Source: Singulisphaera acidiphila DSM 18658 (GTDB lineage: Bacteria > Planctomycetota > Planctomycetia > Isosphaerales > Isosphaeraceae). Taken from it: a DNA stretch of 64,000 nt. The DNA lies in contig NC_019892.1 in assembly GCF_000242455.2 (NCBI RefSeq), positions 3,782,001 to 3,846,000 on the forward strand. Reading direction: 5' to 3'. The translations under genes were made by a program, and so were the position numbers. Each line of letters starts with the position of its first letter. Positions within the stretch are counted from its first letter, which is position 1. The notes below the pieces were generated by a model. The model did not search any database. It saw only the letters and a program-made list of their open reading frames with translations, and was not told where the DNA came from. Positions 1 through 9,060 of the stretch are shown piece after piece.

Positions 1-330
1 CAGAAAGAGATCAACTTTTACAACCGATCGTTCGACGTCTGCCTGATCCCCTATCTGCCCGACCACCCCTTCAACATCGCCTGCTGTCCCACCAAGATCC
101 TCGACTACATGGTGACCGGCCGTCCGATCGTCTCGACCGCCTTGCCCGAATGTCAGCTCTATCCCCATCTCCTCGAAGTCGCGGCCGATCCTGACGCCTT
201 CATCGCCTCGGTGCGCGCGATCGTCGCGGCCAATTCCGACGACGGCCGGGCCTCGCTCCGATTCGACTGGGCACGCACCAACACATGCCGTCACGTTGTC
301 GACCGCCTGATCGACTGGCTCCCCGCCTGA
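1..330 (+). CDS. Glycosyltransferase, C-terminal fragment (cut by window edge)
   Basis: The reading frame is open from base 1 and ends at TGA 328-330, so only the last 109 residues are visible. The stretch PTKILDYMVTGRPIVST resembles the donor-binding region of GT-B fold glycosyltransferases (GT1/GT4-like), where a Pro-x-Lys...Glu/Asp-Tyr-Met-x-x-Gly-Arg-Pro-Ile-Val pattern is usual. A transfer role in envelope polysaccharide or glycan synthesis is inferred from the family only; substrate and start cannot be seen. The gene is followed by about 140 bases without a gene and then an unrelated transporter. Confidence 0.7.
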   Translation, partial: QKEINFYNRSFDVCLIPYLPDHPFNIACCPTKILDYMVTGRPIVSTALPECQLYPHLLEVAADPDAFIASVRAIVAANSDDGRASLRFDWARTNTCRHVVDRLIDWLPA

Positions 331-469
331 ACAGTCGTGACGAATTGACCGTCATCCCATCGCCTTGAGACGAGCGAACTGCTAAAGTTAATGGCTTTGA
401 GCGTACGCAAGGCCCTTGCGGCCTTCGTCAGTCCGTCCCCCATGATGAGACTTGCGAGAACTTCCAACG

Positions 470-1804
470 ATGAATCAGGCCATTCGTACCAAGCTTTCGA
501 TCATGATGTTCCTCGAGTATGTGATCTGGGGAGCGTGGCTCCCCTTGCTCGGCCTGTACCTCAGCAAGTACCTCAAGTTTGAAGGGGTGCAGATCGCCTG
601 GATCTTCAATGCCTTCGCGATCGCGTCGCTGACCGGTATGTTCTTCGGCAGCCAACTCGCTGACCGCTACTTCGCCCAGGAACGGTTCCTCTCGTTCAGT
701 CATCTGGTGGGCGGCCTGTCGATGCTGGGGCTCGCCTATACCAAGCAGTTCTGGCCCTTCTTCGGGCTGATGCTGCTCCACTGCTTCTTCTACGTGCCGA
801 CGCTCTCGGTGACCAACGCGATTGCGTTCGCCAACTTGAAGGACGCGCAAAAGGACTTCGGACCGATTCGCGTGTGGGGAACCATTGGCTGGATCGCGGC
901 GAGCTGGCCCTTCATCTTCATCCCGATTGATTGGGCCAAAGTGCCGAGCATGGCCGCGGCCGGTGGGTTCGTTTCCTGGCTGGGCAAGGCGCTCTCCACA
1001 CCCAAGACCGGTCCGGCGATGGAGCTGGCGCTGACGAGCACCTTCTTCGTTTCGGCCATCGCTTCCCTCGTGCTGGCCGCCTTCTGCCTGACGCTACCGC
1101 ATACTCCGCCGACCAAAAATGAGGGATCGAAGTTCGCCCCGCTCGAGGCCCTCAAGCTCCTGGCCGTCCCGAGTATCCTGGTCCTCTTCGTGGTGACCCT
1201 CCTCGACTCGTTCATCCACTACTGCTACTTCTTCTGGACGAGCCCGTTCTTCTCGGCGATCGGTCTCCCCGAGAACTGGATCGCCCCGGCGATGAGTATC
1301 GGGCAGATCGCCGAGATTTCCACGATGGCCTACCTCGGCTTCTTCCTCAAGCGGCTCGGCTGGCGCACCACGATGATCCTCGGAATTCTCGGCCACGTCG
1401 TCCGGTTCGGCATCTACGCGATCGGGACCCGGGAAACGCTCTGGCTGGTGATCCTCAGCAACGTGGTCCATGGATTCGCATACGCCTTCTTCTTCGCCAC
1501 GGTCTACATCTACGTGGATGAAAACTTCCCGAAGGATATCCGAACCAGTGCGCAGAGCATGTTCAACCTCTTGATCCTCGGCATCGGGCCGTTCTTCGGC
1601 AACTTCCTCTGGGGTTGGCTGGGTGAGCAAGTCACCACGGTCTCGGCTGCTGGGGAGAAGGTCATCCACTTTGACCGCCTCTTCATGGTGCCGGCGGGCT
1701 TGGGCGTTCTCTCCGCGATTCTGCTCGCCATCTTCTTCCATCCCAAGGCGATGAAGGAAGTTGAGGCGATCGACCCGTTGGCCGAACCGGTCCCCAGCAC
1801 GTGA
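470..1804 (+). CDS. MFS transporter, nucleoside:H+ symporter-like
   Basis: A 444-residue integral membrane protein with about twelve hydrophobic segments throughout its length. The N-terminus (FLEYVIWGAWLPLLGLYL) and the segment PIRVWGTIGWIAASW are typical of the nucleoside:H+ symporter branch of the major facilitator superfamily (NupG-like), a group common in planctomycetes. It probably imports nucleosides or a similar solute across the inner membrane by proton symport; the substrate is inference. ATG 470 is chosen; an in-frame TTG at 452 would add six residues that are not needed for the first membrane helix. It stands alone and converges on the osmoprotectant transporter genes. Confidence 0.8.
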   Translation: MNQAIRTKLSIMMFLEYVIWGAWLPLLGLYLSKYLKFEGVQIAWIFNAFAIASLTGMFFGSQLADRYFAQERFLSFSHLVGGLSMLGLAYTKQFWPFFGLMLLHCFFYVPTLSVTNAIAFANLKDAQKDFGPIRVWGTIGWIAASWPFIFIPIDWAKVPSMAAAGGFVSWLGKALSTPKTGPAMELALTSTFFVSAIASLVLAAFCLTLPHTPPTKNEGSKFAPLEALKLLAVPSILVLFVVTLLDSFIHYCYFFWTSPFFSAIGLPENWIAPAMSIGQIAEISTMAYLGFFLKRLGWRTTMILGILGHVVRFGIYAIGTRETLWLVILSNVVHGFAYAFFFATVYIYVDENFPKDIRTSAQSMFNLLILGIGPFFGNFLWGWLGEQVTTVSAAGEKVIHFDRLFMVPAGLGVLSAILLAIFFHPKAMKEVEAIDPLAEPVPST

Positions 1805-1868
1805 GGGCAATAGGGGCTTAGAATCGAGCCCCATTAGCTGACTTGAGCCGGAGACAAGAGAGTCCGGG

Positions 1869-1900
1869 TGCCCCGAGTTCCGAGTTCGGAACTCGGGGCA
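1869..1900. terminator. Perfect hairpin between converging genes
   Basis: Arms 1869-1881 (TGCCCCGAGTTCC) and 1888-1900 (GGAACTCGGGGCA) are perfect inverted repeats of 13 bases around a 6-base loop. It sits between the 3' ends of the MFS gene and the osmoprotectant permease gene, so it may act as a bidirectional terminator or mRNA 3' stabiliser. No clear T-tract follows on either side. Confidence 0.5.
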
Positions 1901-2056
1901 CTCAGTAGACGGTCATCATTGAGGAAGTCGCTCCACTCCATCCCCTTATCAGGAGCGTTTCTTAGCACGAATCGCCCAAGATTGGCTCGTTACGTCCAGG
2001 GCATATTGCCTTCCAGCCAGGTCAGGCCAAGCGGTGCCGACGTCGAGGTCATGTCA

Positions 2057-3622
2057 TCACCCGGCCGGCACCAGCCGCTTCGAACGGAGAAACTCGCGAG
2101 CAACCTCCGCCGGATCGCGCCGCTTGACGTCGACCTCCTGGTTGAGCCGACGCATTGTTGGGGCATCGATCTGGCCGGCGAGTTGGTCGAGAGCCTTGCG
2201 AAGTCGGGAATCTTTTTGCAAAGCCTCAGCACGGACCAGCGTGACAGCCTCGTAAGGGGGGAAATAGCGCCGGTCATCTTTGAGCGAGACGAGGTCGAAC
2301 GCCGAGATCCGGCCGTCGGTCGAATCTCCCGCAGCCAGGTCGAGCGAACCTTGCGCGACTGCCTGGTAGAGCAGATTCCGGTCCATCTCACGCGGCGCGA
2401 TTGCGAAGTCAAGGTCGTAGGCCTTGATGAGTCCCGGATAGCCGTCGGGCCGGTTCATGAACTCGGGCCCGAAGCCAGGCCGGATTGTCGCAGTGTGCCT
2501 GCGCAGGTCCGAGATCGTCCGAATTCCCAGCGACTCGGCCTGCTCGCGGCGCATCAAAATTGCGAACGTGTTCTCGAATCCGAACGGATCGAGGCAGGCG
2601 ATCTTGTCGCGGTCGGCCAGCACCGTGCGAACGCGCTGAAGAACCTGGCCCGGATCATTCTGCGGCGGTTCTTTCAGAATCGTCGTCAGCGCAGTCCCGG
2701 TGTACTCGACATACGCATCGAGCCCCCCCTGTCTCAGGGCGTTGTAGCAGACGAGCGTCCCTCCCAGGTTGAAGCGGCGATCGACCTTAAAGTCGGTGCG
2801 TGCTTCCACCAGGTCGGCGAGCATATGACCGAGCACGATCATCTCACTGCCATCCTTGGAACCGATCACGAGGGTCGTGGCGTTGCTCGCCCCGTTCTCG
2901 TGGTCGAGCCACCACCCCCAGGCGGCCATTCCCAGGAGCGCCACGATCGACGCCGAGGCCGCTCGGGCGCGAAACCGGGAATGGCGACGGCGGGTCGGGT
3001 CGAGCGCGTGCTCAACCTCGCCAAGTGATGCGTCGCAGGCCAGGGCCAAGAGCGCGGCGGGGATGGAACCGAGCAAGATCAATCGGGAATCGGCGAGCGA
3101 AACCCCTCGGAAGATGTAGCTGCCCAGTCCCTTCGCGCCGATCGCAGCGGCGATGGTCGCCATCCCGACCGAGGCGACCATCGCGACCCGAACCCCACCC
3201 AGGAGGATCGGGACGGCCAGCGGAAGCTCGACGATCCGAAGCCGCTGCCAGGCCGTCATCCCCAGTCCAAGCGCCGCTTCGGTGACGTCTCTCGGAATGC
3301 TCCTCAGCCCTAAAATCGTATTCTTGATGATGGGAAGAAGCGCGTACACAACCAAGGCTGCGCGGGCGGGCGGCTTGCCGATCTGGCCCCGAAAAACGAT
3401 CAAGAGGAACCCAAGCAGGGCCAGGCTCGGGACCGTCTGAAGCACGTTGGCCAGGCCGACCACGACACGTTCGGCCAGCCGCGACCGCATGGCCAGAATC
3501 CCGAGCGGAACCCCGATCAGAACCGCGAGCACCAGGGCCTCGATCACCAGGTCGAGATGGGCGGCCGTTGACTCGATGAGCCGCCCGCGCTCGGACCAGG
3601 CGAGCTCCATCAAACCGTTCAT
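2057..3622 (-). CDS. Osmoprotectant ABC transporter, permease fused to substrate-binding domain (OpuCB-OpuCC type)
   Basis: A 521-residue protein in two parts. Residues about 1-215 form a BPD-type ABC permease with several membrane segments and the coupling-helix region ALGLGMTAWQRLRIVELPLA. After one further hydrophobic segment (about 225-240), residues 248-521 form an OpuAC-type substrate-binding domain (VIGSKDGSEMIVLGHMLADL, then GLDAYVEYTGTAL). Fused versions are known for glycine betaine/choline/carnitine uptake systems of the OpuC/EgtU class, where the binding domain sits outside the membrane. It overlaps the upstream ATPase gene by four bases (ATGA, 3619-3622), so the two are translationally coupled. 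Probable role: compatible-solute uptake under osmotic stress; the exact ligand is unknown. Confidence 0.85.
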   Translation of the reverse strand: MNGLMELAWSERGRLIESTAAHLDLVIEALVLAVLIGVPLGILAMRSRLAERVVVGLANVLQTVPSLALLGFLLIVFRGQIGKPPARAALVVYALLPIIKNTILGLRSIPRDVTEAALGLGMTAWQRLRIVELPLAVPILLGGVRVAMVASVGMATIAAAIGAKGLGSYIFRGVSLADSRLILLGSIPAALLALACDASLGEVEHALDPTRRRHSRFRARAASASIVALLGMAAWGWWLDHENGASNATTLVIGSKDGSEMIVLGHMLADLVEARTDFKVDRRFNLGGTLVCYNALRQGGLDAYVEYTGTALTTILKEPPQNDPGQVLQRVRTVLADRDKIACLDPFGFENTFAILMRREQAESLGIRTISDLRRHTATIRPGFGPEFMNRPDGYPGLIKAYDLDFAIAPREMDRNLLYQAVAQGSLDLAAGDSTDGRISAFDLVSLKDDRRYFPPYEAVTLVRAEALQKDSRLRKALDQLAGQIDAPTMRRLNQEVDVKRRDPAEVAREFLRSKRLVPAG

Positions 3623-4404
3623 TCCGACGCCCCCGGAGTAACTTCGACCACGGCTTCGGCGTCGCGGAAAAAGTCACGGACGAAGTCGTTGGCCGGGCGT
3701 TCGATCAGGTCGGAGGGAGTCCCGAGTTGCATCAACTTCCCGTGGTCGATAATCGCGAGCCGATCGGCGACCCGACAGGCTTCGCGAATATCATGAGTGA
3801 CGAAAACGACCGCCTTCTGAAGCTGGACGCAGAGCCTGCGGAACTCGTCCTGGAGCTCCCGCCGCGTGATCGGGTCAAGCGCACCGAACGGCTCGTCCAT
3901 GAGGATCAGGTCGGGATCTCCCATCAAGGCGCGAGCGACCCCGACGCGCTGTCGTTGACCGCCGCTGAGTTGATGAGGCATCAGCGTGGCAAACCGAGCC
4001 GGATCGAGCCCGACAAGTTCGAGCCGTTCCCAAGCCTCATCGTTGCGTTCCTGGCTCGGGCGACCTTGAAGCCGAAGCGGCAGCCCCACATTTTTGAGAA
4101 TACTCATGTGAGGCATCAGCCCGACGTCCTGGATCACGTAGCCGATCGAACGCCGCAACGCGATCGGGTCCCAATCACGAGTGGGAACGCCGCGAACCAG
4201 CACGTCGCCCGACGTGGGGTCGATCAGCCGGTTCACCATCTTCAAAAGGGTCGTCTTTCCCGAACCACTCGTTCCCAGGATGGCCAGGCATTCGTCGGGC
4301 GCGACCGCGAGGTCGATACCGCGAAGGGCTTCGAGACCATCGGGGTAGGATTTGCGAACGTGGTGCCAGGCGACGGCGGGCGAGGCGTTGGAAATCGATA
4401 TCAC
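3619..4404 (-). CDS. Osmoprotectant ABC transporter ATP-binding protein (OpuCA/ProV-like)
   Basis: A 261-residue ABC ATPase that powers the fused permease/binding protein encoded next to it. Walker A is GTSGSGKT (about 44-51), the ABC signature is LSGGQRQRVGVARAL, Walker B is LILMDEPFGALD, and the switch histidine lies in VFVTHDIREA. The C-terminus is short, without the paired CBS domains often found in OpuCA/ProV, so regulation by ionic strength through CBS domains is not expected. The start is GTG at 4402-4404. The stop overlaps the next start by four bases. The divergent gap to the ceramidase-like gene is 125 bases and must hold both promoters. Confidence 0.88.
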   Translation of the reverse strand: MISISNASPAVAWHHVRKSYPDGLEALRGIDLAVAPDECLAILGTSGSGKTTLLKMVNRLIDPTSGDVLVRGVPTRDWDPIALRRSIGYVIQDVGLMPHMSILKNVGLPLRLQGRPSQERNDEAWERLELVGLDPARFATLMPHQLSGGQRQRVGVARALMGDPDLILMDEPFGALDPITRRELQDEFRRLCVQLQKAVVFVTHDIREACRVADRLAIIDHGKLMQLGTPSDLIERPANDFVRDFFRDAEAVVEVTPGASE

Positions 4405-4529
4405 GTGCGGACCTGTCGGTTGGACGCGGCGGGCGGTTAAACCGTATCACGGCCGGTTCGATTTCGCTACATTGCTCGAGTCAGTGCTGAAAACCTCATG
4501 CCAAGTTCGTCGGATTCGGAGCACCTGCT

Positions 4530-5834
4530 ATGCTCGCCTTCCACCTCGCCAGATTCAAGGTCGATGCGACTCCACCCAACGGCCATTCGTTGTGCGGCGG
4601 CTGGATCAAGCCGGTGGTTGGGGTCGATGACCCCCTCTGGTTGCGTGGCGTGGTCTTGCAAGGAGCGGGGCTGCCAATCGTGCTGGCCGCCCTGGACTGG
4701 ACCGGGGTCATGGACGAGTCGCACCGGCTCTGGACCGAGGCGCTCGCCGAAGCCGCACACACGACGCCCGACCGCGTGGCGCTCCACTGCGTCCACCAGC
4801 ACAACGCGCCCTTCATCGACCGCGAGGGGAATGCTTTGCTGCGCAAGGCTAACGCCACCCCCTTGCTGTATGACGAGGCGTTCGTCGACGACCTTGTCAA
4901 ACGAGCGGCAGCCGCGGTCCGAGAGTCGCTGACCGCCGCCAAGCCGGTCACCCATATCAGGGCCGGCCAGGCCGAGGTTCACGAAGTGGCCTCGAACCGC
5001 CGCGTCATCGGCCCCGATGGCAAGATCCGCTTCACGCGCGGCAGCGCCACGCTCGACCCCGTCGCTCGCGCCGAGCCGGTGGGAACGATTGACCCGATCC
5101 TCAAGTCGGTCGGCTTCTTTCAAGGGGATCGCCCCTTGGCTCGGCTCTACTACTACACGACGCACCCGATGAGCTACTACGGCGACGGTCGGGTTTCCAG
5201 CGACTTCGCCGGCCTGGCCCGACAACAGCGGGCCGCCGATGAGCCGGACACCTTCCACGTCTACTTCACAGGCGCGGCGGGCAACGTCACCGCAGGCAAA
5301 TTCAACGACGGCAACCACGCCAACCGCGTCACCCTCGCCCATCGGATCCATGCGGCGATGAAAGCGGCCGACGAGCATGCCCAGGAGCGTGCCCACCCGC
5401 TCGAATCGGCCGAATGGATCACCGCGCCCTTCCGCTTCGCCGCGCGGTCCGACCTGGACCTCGACAAGCTCAAAGCCATCGTCGCCGATCCCAAGGAGTC
5501 CGTCGTCAACCGAAACCGCACGGCCATGACCTGCGGCTGGCTGATGCGAGTGGCCTCGAGGCGACCGATCCTCCTGTCAAAGCTCGAGTTAGCCGGCGGA
5601 ACCCTACTGCATCTGCCGGCGGAAACATTCGTGGAGTACCAACTCCACGCCCAGGGGGAACGTCCCGACACCCTTCTGGCCACGGCAGCCTACGGCGACG
5701 GGGGACCTTGGTACATCCCCTTGGAACGATCATTCGCTGAAGGGGGCTATGAACCCTCGGTCGCTGGCGTGTCCACGACGTCCGAGACCCCCTACCGCAA
5801 GGCAATCAGCGACTTGCTCAAGAAGCAGGCGTGA
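4530..5834 (+). CDS. Neutral/alkaline ceramidase-like protein, no signal peptide
   Basis: A 434-residue protein with features of the neutral/alkaline non-lysosomal ceramidase N-terminal domain: an early pro-Gly-rich strand, VALHCVHQHNAP (candidate metal histidines), YYYTTHPMSYYG and VYFTGAAGNVTAG, the last corresponding to the catalytic-core segment seen in ceramidases. Known members hydrolyse the amide bond of ceramide and are usually secreted. Here the N-terminus (MLAFHLARFKVDATPP) has no signal peptide, so a cytoplasmic role or another substrate is likely. Planctomycetes carry many such paralogues of unknown substrate. Start ATG 4530; monocistronic as far as can be seen. Confidence 0.65.
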   Translation: MLAFHLARFKVDATPPNGHSLCGGWIKPVVGVDDPLWLRGVVLQGAGLPIVLAALDWTGVMDESHRLWTEALAEAAHTTPDRVALHCVHQHNAPFIDREGNALLRKANATPLLYDEAFVDDLVKRAAAAVRESLTAAKPVTHIRAGQAEVHEVASNRRVIGPDGKIRFTRGSATLDPVARAEPVGTIDPILKSVGFFQGDRPLARLYYYTTHPMSYYGDGRVSSDFAGLARQQRAADEPDTFHVYFTGAAGNVTAGKFNDGNHANRVTLAHRIHAAMKAADEHAQERAHPLESAEWITAPFRFAARSDLDLDKLKAIVADPKESVVNRNRTAMTCGWLMRVASRRPILLSKLELAGGTLLHLPAETFVEYQLHAQGERPDTLLATAAYGDGGPWYIPLERSFAEGGYEPSVAGVSTTSETPYRKAISDLLKKQA

Positions 5835-5929
5835 CACGTCGCGTACAATCAATGCAAAAGGGAGTGAGTCGCCCCCTCGCTCCTTTTTATTTTTGTTTCT
5901 TCTGCCATCCCTTCTTCAAAGGATGGGTC

Positions 5930-8314
5930 ATGCGACGACGCGGCACTTCTCCAACGGTTTTCCTGGTAGCCTGGGCGCTCTTCGTCGGCTGCGACCTACC
6001 ATGGGTCAAGGCCGACGACGACCTGGAGAAACATCTTGCGGCGCTGCAAAGCCAGGTGGCGAACCACTCGCTCGGCCTCGAGAAACGCGGACAACTCGTG
6101 CTCGAGATGGCAGCCACGCTCGATCGGGCCGCTCAGTCGGCCTCGACGGCCCAGGAGCGTCGGAAGCGCTGGACCGAGGCGATCACCCTCATCGATCGGT
6201 TCGATTCGGAAAACCAGGGGCATTCGCAAGCGAACCAGTTCCGGTTTCAGTCCGCAGTTTACCTCTGGGCACGCGGCCGGCTCTGGGCCGACCAGCAGGA
6301 ACTCACGCCCGGCGATCGGGAGGCTCGAAACTCCGCGATCGAGAATCTCGACGTGGCGATCTCTCGGTTCCGCGCCCTCAACGGGGCGCTGCGTGCCGAG
6401 GACAAAGTCCTCGCCCAGAACGTTCGATTCCGGCTAGCCCAGGCGCTGGCCGACCGGGCAAGACTCGACCCCGACGATTCAGAAGAGCAGCGCTCGCGAC
6501 TCCGTGAGGCCGAGCAAGTCCTCGGGAAACCGATCGACGAGCCAGCGCTTGTCGGATTCGCGTCGTTGCTCCGCGCGGAGGTCTTGGCGAAACTCGGCGA
6601 CGAGAAAGGGGCGACCACGGCCCTCGAATCTGCGGAGAAAGCAACGCCTCCGCCGCCTCCTGAAGCCATCCTGGAGGCGAAGATCGGGATCGCGACGGCC
6701 GGAAAGCGGTTCGACCAGGCGGTTAAAGCGATCGAAAGCTCCACCATTGGTGCGACGGGAAAAGCATTGCTAACCTTGCGGGTCCGTCTGAACCAGCGAG
6801 CGCGGTTGGCTCCTGGCTCGGCCCGGAGCGAGGTCGAGAAAGCCCTTTTTCAGGCGGTTCGCCCCCTGCAAGGTTCGTCGAACACGGAGGCGAGGCTGGC
6901 CTTGCTCGACCTGGCTCGCGGGATCAAGGAACCGGACGATACGCAGGACCCGAGCGCATGGGACATCCTGGCCGAGGCCGCGATCGCCGCCGGGGATCTC
7001 GCCCGCGCCAGCGCCCTCAATACGAAGGGGGCCGAGCGTGCCGATGCAGTCGGCCAGCCTGAAAAGGCGGCCGCACTCCGACTCCGGGCGGGCGCCTCCC
7101 TCTTCCAGGCCGGAAAGTTCCTCGAAGCCGACGCGATTCTGACTCGGGTCGCCGATGATCGCCAAGGCGGTGCCTCCCGCGCCAAGGCCGGCCTTCTGCG
7201 AATCATGGCACGGGCTCGCGCCTTGGCAACGAAACTCCCTGAGGCCTCCCAATCCGCCTACACTGCGGCTCTGGAGGCGCAGATTCGCGATTTCCCGACC
7301 GACTCCTCGGCAAACGAGGCGCGTTGGCTGTTGGGGAAGTATCGATTGGCCACGTCCAAGTCGGCGGAAGCCCAGGCGCTTTGGGCGGAAATCCCGCACT
7401 CCGATCCCCACTGGCTCGATGCCAGATTGGCGATCGCCGAGCTCCGCCAAGAGGCCCTCGACACCCAGCGGATGAATAACGATCGCACGCTGGTCCGCCA
7501 GCGCTACACGGAGGCTCGTTCCTTCCTGAATGAGAGCTACACCCAATGCCAGAACGACTCCCAGCGCGCGGCGATCAACCTCGCCCTGGTGCGTCTCGAA
7601 CTCACCCCCGAGGTCGGCCAAGCCGAAGAGGCCCGACGGCTCTGTGAGTCGATCCAGCGGTCGGCGAGCCAGGCCGAGCAGCGAGATCGTGCCCGCCGGT
7701 TCCACCTGGTCGCCATCGCCGCGCTCAACCACTTTCTCGAAGCCGAACAAGCCGCACGCTCCGAGCTCAAGCTCAGTCACCCGGCTGACTTGCTGGAGAC
7801 CGCACGCCTGCTCGACCTCGTGGCGTCGGAGTCGTCGTCGGACCTCAAGGTGCGCCGATTCGGCCTGATTAACCGACTGCTCCTGGCGGGGATCCTCGAA
7901 CACCCAGAGGAGCTCTCTCGAGCCCAACTCGGCGAAGCCAAACTCCGACAAACGCGAGCCTGGCTCTTCATCGGAGACGAAGCCCGCTCCCGTGCTTCGA
8001 TCACGGCAGAGTGGGGAACCCCTCCCTCGCTCGACGACCGGATACTCAGAGACATGGCCGACACCTACATCCGCCTCAGCGCATTCGACCTTGCTGCGGA
8101 AGTCCAGCGGCTCCGATCACGACAAGCCGTGACCGGCTCCCCGGCCTGGTTCGAGTCGCGCTATGGCGTGGCCCTGGCTCAATATCGAGCCGGCAAGAAC
8201 CGCGAGGCCGCCAAGCTCATCGATGCCACGGCCATCCTCCACCCCGAACTCGGGGGGGGCGACCTCCGCGACAAATTCGTCCACCTTCGCGAACGGTTGA
8301 ACCCCGAGCAGTAG
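5930..8314 (+). CDS. Large exported helical-repeat (TPR-like) protein of unknown function
   Basis: A 794-residue protein that is almost wholly alpha-helical, rich in Ala, Glu, Arg and Leu, with repeated AEAL/ARAL-type helix pairs reminiscent of tetratricopeptide repeats. ATG 5930 is preferred over upstream frame-open starts because it begins a good signal peptide (MRRRGTSPTVFLVAWALFVGC) and follows AAAGGA at 5918. The FVGC at the end of the hydrophobic stretch is an imperfect lipobox, so it may be a lipoprotein. No catalytic motif is visible. Such proteins often act as periplasmic scaffolds; that is inference. The next gene converges on it from the opposite strand. Confidence 0.7.
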   Translation: MRRRGTSPTVFLVAWALFVGCDLPWVKADDDLEKHLAALQSQVANHSLGLEKRGQLVLEMAATLDRAAQSASTAQERRKRWTEAITLIDRFDSENQGHSQANQFRFQSAVYLWARGRLWADQQELTPGDREARNSAIENLDVAISRFRALNGALRAEDKVLAQNVRFRLAQALADRARLDPDDSEEQRSRLREAEQVLGKPIDEPALVGFASLLRAEVLAKLGDEKGATTALESAEKATPPPPPEAILEAKIGIATAGKRFDQAVKAIESSTIGATGKALLTLRVRLNQRARLAPGSARSEVEKALFQAVRPLQGSSNTEARLALLDLARGIKEPDDTQDPSAWDILAEAAIAAGDLARASALNTKGAERADAVGQPEKAAALRLRAGASLFQAGKFLEADAILTRVADDRQGGASRAKAGLLRIMARARALATKLPEASQSAYTAALEAQIRDFPTDSSANEARWLLGKYRLATSKSAEAQALWAEIPHSDPHWLDARLAIAELRQEALDTQRMNNDRTLVRQRYTEARSFLNESYTQCQNDSQRAAINLALVRLELTPEVGQAEEARRLCESIQRSASQAEQRDRARRFHLVAIAALNHFLEAEQAARSELKLSHPADLLETARLLDLVASESSSDLKVRRFGLINRLLLAGILEHPEELSRAQLGEAKLRQTRAWLFIGDEARSRASITAEWGTPPSLDDRILRDMADTYIRLSAFDLAAEVQRLRSRQAVTGSPAWFESRYGVALAQYRAGKNREAAKLIDATAILHPELGGGDLRDKFVHLRERLNPEQ

Positions 8315-8355
8315 CGGCACCTGATACGGTTTCAAAGGGAGATTTGCAAAGGCGA

Positions 8356-8385
8356 AAGCCCGCCCTCCTGACGGAGCGCGGGCTT
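8356..8385. terminator. Hairpin between converging genes
   Basis: AAGCCCGC (8356-8363) pairs with GCGGGCTT (8378-8385), and inside it CTCC (8365-8368) pairs with GGAG (8373-8376). The structure lies between the ends of the TPR-like gene and the oppositely oriented exported-protein gene and could terminate both transcripts. T-tracts are poor. Confidence 0.5.
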
Positions 8386-8438
8386 CAACGTGATGAATAC
8401 TGAGGCCAACATGAGAGTAGGGACGTAGGGGAAACCAC

Positions 8439-8951
8439 TCAGTTCTGATCGAGCCAATTGGTCGCCTTGGGCCACCATGGCGGATTCTTCAACTGCCGAG
8501 GCCCGTTCACATCCGTCGCCTGGGTTGGATAAATCACCGGGCTCAAGCTGGGAAGGTTCGGCGTTGAGAACGAAGTCCCCTCGCTGAGCACGGAACGGCC
8601 GTCATAACCACGGCTGTAGGTCAGGACGGGTGCAGAGGTCGCTCGAAGGGAAGAGAGCGGCCCGTAGATATCCATGGACGAGTCGCCGAAGGAGTCAGCC
8701 GGCGTGTAGCCGCCGCCGACGGGGTAATTGCCGCGCACGGTCATGACGGGAGTGGGGGAGAACGTCCCAAGCGGAGCGGCGGACCTGGGAGCGGCCACCG
8801 GCACCACGGTGGCGACTGGAGAGACGGTGGCAACCACCGCTCGCTCACGTCTTCGGAACGGCCAACCCGCTTCGGCACGAGTGGCGTTCCAGGCGAACAA
8901 ACCTAAGATCGCCAGACAGTATCTCCCCCGAACCGACGAAAGACCACGCAT
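8439..8951 (-). CDS. Small exported protein of unknown function
   Basis: A 170-residue protein. Residues 1-28 look like a signal peptide (Arg-rich start, hydrophobic CLAILGLFAWNA, cleavage near AEA/GW). The mature part is rich in Pro, Ser, Thr, Val and Gly with low-complexity VATVSPVATVVPVAAP and a Trp-rich tail (NPPWWPKATNWLDQN). I do not recognise a family. Composition suggests an extracytoplasmic, largely unstructured cell-envelope protein. It is the only gene between the TPR-like protein and the XRE regulator. Confidence 0.55.
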   Translation of the reverse strand: MRGLSSVRGRYCLAILGLFAWNATRAEAGWPFRRRERAVVATVSPVATVVPVAAPRSAAPLGTFSPTPVMTVRGNYPVGGGYTPADSFGDSSMDIYGPLSSLRATSAPVLTYSRGYDGRSVLSEGTSFSTPNLPSLSPVIYPTQATDVNGPRQLKNPPWWPKATNWLDQN

Positions 8952-9060
8952 GTTGTCCCCTCAAGGTGTGGCTCAGTCGTTCGTTCCGCAGACCGCGAGT
9001 CGGCCACGCAACGACGTACCTTGAGGAATTCTACACGCTTTTTTTCGGAATGAGCCGAAT

